Positions 6,569 through 10,283 of a stretch of DNA of 10,283 bases are shown in pieces. Location: assembly GCA_050185515.1 (NCBI GenBank), contig JBFWZG010000131.1, positions 1 through 10,283 of the forward strand, given 5' to 3'. The notes below the pieces were generated by a model that searched no databases, was not told the DNA's origin, and saw only the letters and a list, made by a program, of their open reading frames with translations. This DNA is from JAQSWP01 sp050185515 (lineage in GTDB: Bacteria; Pseudomonadota; Alphaproteobacteria; Reyranellales; JAQSWP01). The translations under genes were made by a program, and so were the position numbers. Within the stretch, counting starts at the first letter, position 1. The number at the start of each line of letters is the position of its first letter.

Positions 6569-7117
6569 TTAGCGCTGCAGGCGGCGATTGTAGTCGAGTT
6601 CCTGCGGCGTCAGGGCGATGCCGACGGCGACGCGATAGCCGGCCGCGGTGTCGCTGGTGATGCCCGCGCGCTGGCGCAGTTCCTCGACGCCGGCCAGTCG
6701 GGTGCGATTGCCCTCGAACTTGTAGTCGGCGGTGAATTCCTCGCGCGCGACGATCTGGTTGGTCGGACCGATCAGCGCCACGAAATAGTTGAAACTCGCC
6801 TGGCGGTTGACCGCCGACGGCCCTTCCTGCACGCCGAGCGTCACGTTGGTATCGATCGTCAGCCCGTCACGCGAGAATTCGCAGCGATTTTCCGCCCGCA
6901 ACACGTCGGCGCGGAAGGCGACGTCCGTGGGATCGCGTCCCGGTCCCGGCTTGAAGCGGGTCAGCTGCGAGGCGTCGCCCACGATATAGGCCTTCGGGCA
7001 GATGGCGGCCGCTTCGGCCTTCTCGGACTTGGAGGAGCAGCCGGACAGCAGCGCTGCCGCAGATGCAAGCGCGATGCCCAGAACCAGTGACGAACTCGAC
7101 CGGAAAACCATTGCCAT
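6569..7117 (-). CDS. Small lipoprotein of unknown function
   Basis: This 182-aa protein starts with a classic lipoprotein signal: basic/polar MAMVFRSSSS, hydrophobic LVLGIALASAAAL, then the lipobox LLSGC with Cys27 as the lipidation site. Ser-Ser after the cysteine suggests it is passed on to the outer membrane by Lol sorting (the inner-membrane retention signal Asp+2 is absent). The mature part is soluble, beta-rich in appearance, and has two cysteines (Cys40, Cys79) that could form a periplasmic disulfide. I do not recognise a named domain. The gene starts 6 nt after the CDGSH gene stop, so the two form an operon. A second ATG two codons in (7111) is an equally possible start given the AGGA position. 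Followed by no clear terminator; a 5-bp hairpin at 6529-6542 lacks a U-tract. Confidence 0.85.
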   Translation of the reverse strand: MAMVFRSSSSLVLGIALASAAALLSGCSSKSEKAEAAAICPKAYIVGDASQLTRFKPGPGRDPTDVAFRADVLRAENRCEFSRDGLTIDTNVTLGVQEGPSAVNRQASFNYFVALIGPTNQIVAREEFTADYKFEGNRTRLAGVEELRQRAGITSDTAAGYRVAVGIALTPQELDYNRRLQR

Positions 7118-7123
7118 TCTTTC

Positions 7124-7363
7124 CTACAGACTCTTGTGCCGCCCGTCGCAATGCGGCTGCTTTGCCGTCGCCTTGCAGCCGCAGAGCCAGTAGTCCCTAG
7201 TCTCCGTGACGCTGAAACGCAACGGATCGATGCCGCAGCCCTTGTGCGCGCCGTCGCAGAACGGCTGCCGGCTCGACCGTCCGCAGGCGCACCACCAGTA
7301 GTCCTTGCCGGCCTCGAGCGTGATCTTGTACGGCGCCTTCTGGGCGCAGACGGGCTCGGCCAT
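7124..7363 (-). CDS. Double CDGSH iron-sulfur domain protein
   Basis: This 79-aa protein consists of two CDGSH [2Fe-2S] motifs. Domain 1 is CACGRSSRQPFCDGAH with ligands Cys25, Cys27, Cys36 and His40; domain 2 is CGCKATAKQPHCDGRH with Cys61, Cys63, Cys72 and His76. Both match C-x-C-x2-(S/T)-x3-P-x-C-D-G-x-H. Proteins of this type are mitoNEET relatives that hold redox-active, labile clusters in a 3Cys-1His site; two motifs in one chain can give a monomer with the fold that single-motif members make as dimers. There is no membrane anchor, so it should be cytoplasmic. The ATG 7363-7361 has a good GGAAGAGG ribosome site. It is the first gene of an operon with the lipoprotein. Its partner pathway (iron, cluster transfer or redox sensing) cannot be deduced here. 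Confidence 0.95.
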   Translation of the reverse strand: MAEPVCAQKAPYKITLEAGKDYWWCACGRSSRQPFCDGAHKGCGIDPLRFSVTETRDYWLCGCKATAKQPHCDGRHKSL

Positions 7364-7444
7364 GGTCCTCTTCCTTGTCGGCGGGAGGTGGGTTAGGGTG
7401 CGGCCTCCGCGCGCGCCGCCGCCAAAAGGCGACGATGCGGGGTG

Positions 7445-7473
7445 ACTTTATGGAAATGCCTGCGCTGGCACAA
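7445..7473 (-). promoter_or_regulatory. Candidate promoter for the CDGSH-lipoprotein operon
   Basis: On the minus strand TTGTGC (7473-7468) and TAAAGT (7450-7445) are spaced by 17 bp, a plausible -35/-10 pair (3/6 and 4/6 matches). The start point would be near 7438, leaving a leader of about 75 nt. A perfect inverted repeat AAGGGC-AGC-GCCCTT (7472-7486) abuts the -35 box and could be a protein site or chance. No convincing promoter is visible for ispH on the other strand of this 153-bp divergent region. Confidence 0.3.
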
Positions 7474-7516
7474 GGGCAGCGCCCTTTCGCCGCAAGCGTC
7501 TGGCCGGTAACGGAAA

Positions 7517-8464
7517 ATGTCCCAGCGTGCCCCCCTGACCATCCTGCTCGCCAGTCCGCGCGGCTTCTGCGCCGGCGTCGATCGCGCGATCCAGATCGTC
7601 GAACAGGCGCTGGCGCGGTACGGGCGCCCGGTCTACGTGCGCCACGAGATCGTGCATAACCGTTTCGTGGTCGAATCGCTGGAGGCCAAGGGCGCGGTGT
7701 TCGTCGATGAACTGGACCAGGTGCCAGCCGGCGTGCCGGTGGTGTTCTCCGCCCACGGCGTGCCGAAATCGGTGCCTGCCGAAGCCGAAAAGCGCCAGCT
7801 CTTCTATCTCGACGCCACCTGCCCGCTGGTGTCGAAGGTCCATCGCGAGGCCGAACGCCATCACGCCGCCGGCTGCCGCATCGTCCTGATCGGCCATCGC
7901 GGCCACCCCGAGGTGGTCGGCACCATGGGCCAGCTGCCCGACGGCGCCGTGATGCTGGTCGAGGACGTCGCCCAAGCCGAAGCGCTTTCGGTGCCGGCCG
8001 GCGAGAAGCTCGCCTACGCCACCCAGACCACTCTCTCGGTCGACGATACCGCCGCAATCGTCGACGTGCTGCGGCGGCGCTTCCCGCATATCGAGGGCCC
8101 GAAGAAGGAAGATATCTGCTACGCCACCACCAACCGCCAGGCTTCGGTCAAGGCGATCGCCGCGCGCGCCGACGCGGTGCTGGTGATCGGCGCGCCCAAT
8201 TCGTCGAACTCGATGCGGCTGGTCGAAGTGGCGCGCAATGCCGGCTGCCCGCGGGCCATGCTGGTGCAGCGCGCCGCCGATATCGACTGGGACGCGCTGG
8301 TGCAGGTGCGCCGTCTGGGGATCACGGCCGGCGCCTCGGCGCCCGAGACGCTGGTCGAGGAGGTGATCGAGGCCTGCCGCCAGCGCTTCGACGTCGCCAT
8401 CGAGGAGATCAAGGTCACGGAAGAGAACGTGACCTTCAAGCTGCCCCGCGCGCTCGTGGCCTGA
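7517..8464 (+). CDS. ispH: 4-hydroxy-3-methylbut-2-enyl diphosphate reductase, IspH
   Basis: This is the last enzyme of the MEP isoprenoid pathway. It reduces HMBPP to isopentenyl and dimethylallyl diphosphate with a [4Fe-4S] cluster. The protein is 315 aa, the standard length. Cluster cysteines are in place: Cys18 (GFCAGV), Cys102 (DATCPLV) and Cys201 (DICYATTNRQ). Substrate-binding residues are also seen: RHEIVHN with His47, GHRGHPEV with His130 and the catalytic Glu132, and the diphosphate-binding APNSSNSMRL. The ATG at 7517 gives an N-terminus of usual length before the first cysteine; the ribosome site (GGAA) is weak. It leads an operon with thrB 12 nt downstream. It encodes an oxygen-sensitive Fe-S enzyme and is divergent from the CDGSH Fe-S gene. 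Confidence 0.97.
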   Translation: MSQRAPLTILLASPRGFCAGVDRAIQIVEQALARYGRPVYVRHEIVHNRFVVESLEAKGAVFVDELDQVPAGVPVVFSAHGVPKSVPAEAEKRQLFYLDATCPLVSKVHREAERHHAAGCRIVLIGHRGHPEVVGTMGQLPDGAVMLVEDVAQAEALSVPAGEKLAYATQTTLSVDDTAAIVDVLRRRFPHIEGPKKEDICYATTNRQASVKAIAARADAVLVIGAPNSSNSMRLVEVARNAGCPRAMLVQRAADIDWDALVQVRRLGITAGASAPETLVEEVIEACRQRFDVAIEEIKVTEENVTFKLPRALVA

Positions 8465-8476
8465 AGCGGGTCGGAC

Positions 8477-9439
8477 ATGGCCGTCTATACCGAAGTCTCC
8501 GATCAGGAGCTGGAAGAATTCCTCGCCGCCTACGATCTCGGCGCCCCGCTGTCGTGCAAGGGGATCGCCGAAGGCGTCGAGAACTCCAACTTCATGCTCG
8601 GCACCGAGCGCGGCACCTATTTCCTGACGCTGTACGAAAAGCGCGTCGAGCGCGCCGACCTGCCGTTCTTTCTCGGATTGATGGAGCATCTGGCGGCGCA
8701 GGGCATACCCTGCCCGACGCCGATCCATGGCCGCGACGGGCAGGCGCTGCGGGTGCTGGCCGGCCGGCCGGCCGCCATCGTCAGCTTCCTGCCCGGCATG
8801 TGGCACAAGCGGCCGTCGGCAGCCCATTGCGCCGCGCTGGGCGAGGCCACCGCCCGCATGCACCTCGCCGCTTCCGGCTTCGGCCTAAGGCGGGCCAATG
8901 CGCTGTCGGTCGGCGGCTGGCGTCCGCTGCTCGACGCCGCCAGCCCGCGCGCCCATGAGGTGATGACCGGGCTGACCGAGGAGCTTGCGGGCGAACTGGC
9001 GCATCTGGAGGCGGCCTGGCCGGCCGACCTGCCCCAGGGCGTCATCCATGCCGACCTGTTCCCCGACAACGTGCTGTTCCTGGCCGACCGCATCAGCGGG
9101 CTGATCGATTTCTATTTCGCCTGCAACGACGCGCTGGCCTACGACCTGGCGATCTGCCTCAACGCCTGGTGCTTCGAGGTCGACCGCAGCTTCAACGTCA
9201 CCAAGGCGCGGGCGCTGCTCTCGGCATACGAGCGCGTGCGGCGACTGGAGCCGGCCGAGCGCGCCGCTCTGCCGCTGCTGGCCCGCGGCGCGGCGCTGCG
9301 CTTCCTGCTGACCCGGCTCTACGACTGGCTGAACACGCCGCCCGATGCGCTGGTGCGGCGCAAGGATCCGCTCGAGTATCTGCACAAGCTGCGCTTCCAC
9401 CGCAACGTGCGCGACATCGGCGCCTACGGCATCGAATGA
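8477..9439 (+). CDS. thrB: Homoserine kinase (ThrB of the APH/choline-kinase-like type)
   Basis: This 320-aa enzyme phosphorylates homoserine with ATP, the step before threonine synthase. It belongs to the aminoglycoside-phosphotransferase fold rather than the GHMP fold of the E. coli ThrB, as is usual in alphaproteobacteria and pseudomonads. The N-terminus AVYTEVSDQELEEFL and GIAEGVENSNFML (29-41, nucleotide lobe) are characteristic. The catalytic loop is HADLFPDNVLF (His191, Asp193, Asn198) and the metal-binding aspartate is Asp211 in GLIDFYFACND. The C-terminal LLTRLYDWLNTP and KDPLEYLHKLRFHRN blocks are typical. It follows ispH by 12 nt and its stop overlaps the rnhA start by 4 nt (ATGA). 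APH-type folds also include other kinases, but these motifs favour homoserine kinase strongly. Confidence 0.95.
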   Translation: MAVYTEVSDQELEEFLAAYDLGAPLSCKGIAEGVENSNFMLGTERGTYFLTLYEKRVERADLPFFLGLMEHLAAQGIPCPTPIHGRDGQALRVLAGRPAAIVSFLPGMWHKRPSAAHCAALGEATARMHLAASGFGLRRANALSVGGWRPLLDAASPRAHEVMTGLTEELAGELAHLEAAWPADLPQGVIHADLFPDNVLFLADRISGLIDFYFACNDALAYDLAICLNAWCFEVDRSFNVTKARALLSAYERVRRLEPAERAALPLLARGAALRFLLTRLYDWLNTPPDALVRRKDPLEYLHKLRFHRNVRDIGAYGIE

Positions 9440-9900
9440 GCGACGCCGAGACCTCCGACGGCGCGGTCGAGATCTTCACCGACGGCGCCTGCAGCGGCAA
9501 TCCCGGCCCCGGCGGCTGGGGCGCCCTGCTGCGCTGGCGTGGCCGCGAGCGGGAGATCTCCGGCGCCGAGGCGCATACCACCAACAACCGCATGGAGCTG
9601 ATGGCCGCCATCATGGCGCTGGAATCGCTCAAGCGCGGTGTCGAGGTGAAGCTCTATACCGACAGCATCTACGTGCGCGACGGCATCACGAAATGGCTGC
9701 CCTCGTGGAAACGCCGCAACTGGCGCACCGCAGACAACAAACCGGTGAAGAACGTCGAGCTGTGGCAACGCCTCGAACGGGCGCTGGGCGAACACCGGAT
9801 CGAGTGGCACTGGGTACGCGGCCATGCCGGCCATCCCGAGAACGAGCGCGCCGATGCGCTGGCACGGGCGGCGATCCGGACGTTGCGCGAGAATTCCTGA
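9436..9900 (+). CDS. rnhA: Ribonuclease HI
   Basis: This 154-aa enzyme cuts the RNA strand of RNA-DNA hybrids, removing R-loops and primers. It has the complete two-metal active site: Asp16 (FTDGACSGNPGPGGWG), Glu54 (NNRMELMA), Asp76 (LYTDSIYV) and Asp140 (NERADALA), plus the catalytic-helper His130 in VRGHAGHPENERAD. The basic handle region KWLPSWKRRNWRTADNKPVK (86-105) is present, as in the E. coli enzyme. The ATG lies in the thrB stop (ATGA overlap), so translation is coupled. It is the last gene of the ispH-thrB-rnhA operon. Only 3 nt separate its stop from that of the convergent gene. Confidence 0.97.
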   Translation: MSDAETSDGAVEIFTDGACSGNPGPGGWGALLRWRGREREISGAEAHTTNNRMELMAAIMALESLKRGVEVKLYTDSIYVRDGITKWLPSWKRRNWRTADNKPVKNVELWQRLERALGEHRIEWHWVRGHAGHPENERADALARAAIRTLRENS

Positions 9901-9903
9901 CAG

Positions 9904-10283
9904 CTACTGGATCAGATGGTCGCCGGCGCGCTGCGTCGCGAAGCCGCCATCTCTGGCCGTCGAGCCGAAACGCAGCCCTGCTGCCGCCAGCGAGCGCGCC
10001 AACCGCGCGCCCGGCGCGGCGATCGTTTGCAGCCGATCGCAATGCGGCGTCGCCGGATCCTCGCTCTGAAGGCCGGCCAGCCAGTGCAGCGCGCCAAGCT
10101 CGTCCGACGACAGCAGCGGGCTGGCGACGGGCCGGATATCGAGCGGCCGTCGCACGTTGCCGAGCAGGCGCGTCAGGAACTCGTCGAGATCGAGCCAGGC
10201 CGCTGGCGCGCCGGCCAGCGCGAAGCCCCGCCGCAGATCGGGCAGAAGATTGCCGCCGCCGCGATAGGCCAGCACCCAAAGCC
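9904..10283 (-). CDS. Unrecognised protein, C-terminal part (cut by window edge)
   Basis: The frame is open from the right edge to a TAG at 9906-9904, about 126 codons. A GTG at 10275 could be a start, but the frame continues upstream to the edge without a stop (codons for Leu-Trp precede it), so this is more likely the C-terminal portion of a longer protein. Visible stretches include LAYRGGGNLLPDLRRGFALAG, LDLDEFLTRLLGNVRRPLD, and a C-terminal ATPHCDRLQTIAAPGARLARSL with one cysteine. There is no signal peptide or membrane segment in the visible part. I do not recognise the family. The overlapping frame (10279-9686) is arginine/serine-rich and runs into rnhA, so it is rejected in favour of this one. 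Confidence 0.6.
   Translation of the reverse strand, partial: LWVLAYRGGGNLLPDLRRGFALAGAPAAWLDLDEFLTRLLGNVRRPLDIRPVASPLLSSDELGALHWLAGLQSEDPATPHCDRLQTIAAPGARLARSLAAAGLRFGSTARDGGFATQRAGDHLIQ

Noticed and set aside
8759..8773. GGCC-rich run (tandem GGCC units) in thrB
   Set aside because: It is ordinary Gly-Arg-Pro-Ala coding in GC-rich DNA inside a well-supported gene, too short to be a meaningful repeat.
7448..8863. Minus-strand open frame (471 codons) opposite ispH and thrB
   Set aside because: Antisense to two enzymes with full active-site motifs; composition is typical of a shadow frame.

Overview
This is a GC-rich chromosomal window that looks like an alphaproteobacterium, most likely Rhodospirillales-like. 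That placement is inferred from high GC, a split glycine decarboxylase (GcvPA/GcvPB), a ThrB of the aminoglycoside-phosphotransferase fold, and an ispH-thrB-rnhA gene string. No mobile elements, rRNA, tRNA or CRISPR arrays were found, and coding density is very high.

Layout. (1) Positions 1-4154, minus strand: a complete gcvT-gcvH-gcvPA operon followed by gcvPB, whose C-terminus runs off the left edge. gcvH/gcvPA and gcvPA/gcvPB overlap by one base (TGATG). (2) Positions 4155-4549: the control region. On the minus strand it holds a tandem two-aptamer glycine riboswitch with a leader-linker kink-turn, a strong hairpin, and the GTG start region of gcvT. On the plus strand it holds a 20-bp near-palindrome just before a divergent TetR-family regulator gene. 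(3) Positions 4550-5149, plus: the TetR regulator. (4) Positions 5154-6449, minus: a TTC38-like tetratricopeptide protein, convergent with the regulator and only 4 nt from it. (5) Positions 6569-7363, minus: a two-gene operon of a double-CDGSH iron-sulfur protein and a small lipoprotein. (6) Positions 7517-9900, plus: ispH (isoprenoid synthesis), thrB (threonine synthesis) and rnhA (RNase HI) in one tight operon. (7) Positions 9904-10283, minus: the C-terminal part of an unrecognised protein, convergent with rnhA and only 3 nt from it.

How it works together. The left half is a glycine-inducible glycine-degradation module: P-protein (two subunits) decarboxylates glycine, H-protein carries the aminomethyl group on lipoamide, and T-protein passes the one-carbon unit to tetrahydrofolate. 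The riboswitch lets glycine itself control it. The right half is mostly housekeeping.

The best material for a second look is the riboswitch expression platform. The 3' strand of aptamer 2 is complementary to the gcvT ribosome-binding region, which suggests translational control. I did not find a convincing new multi-gene system here.
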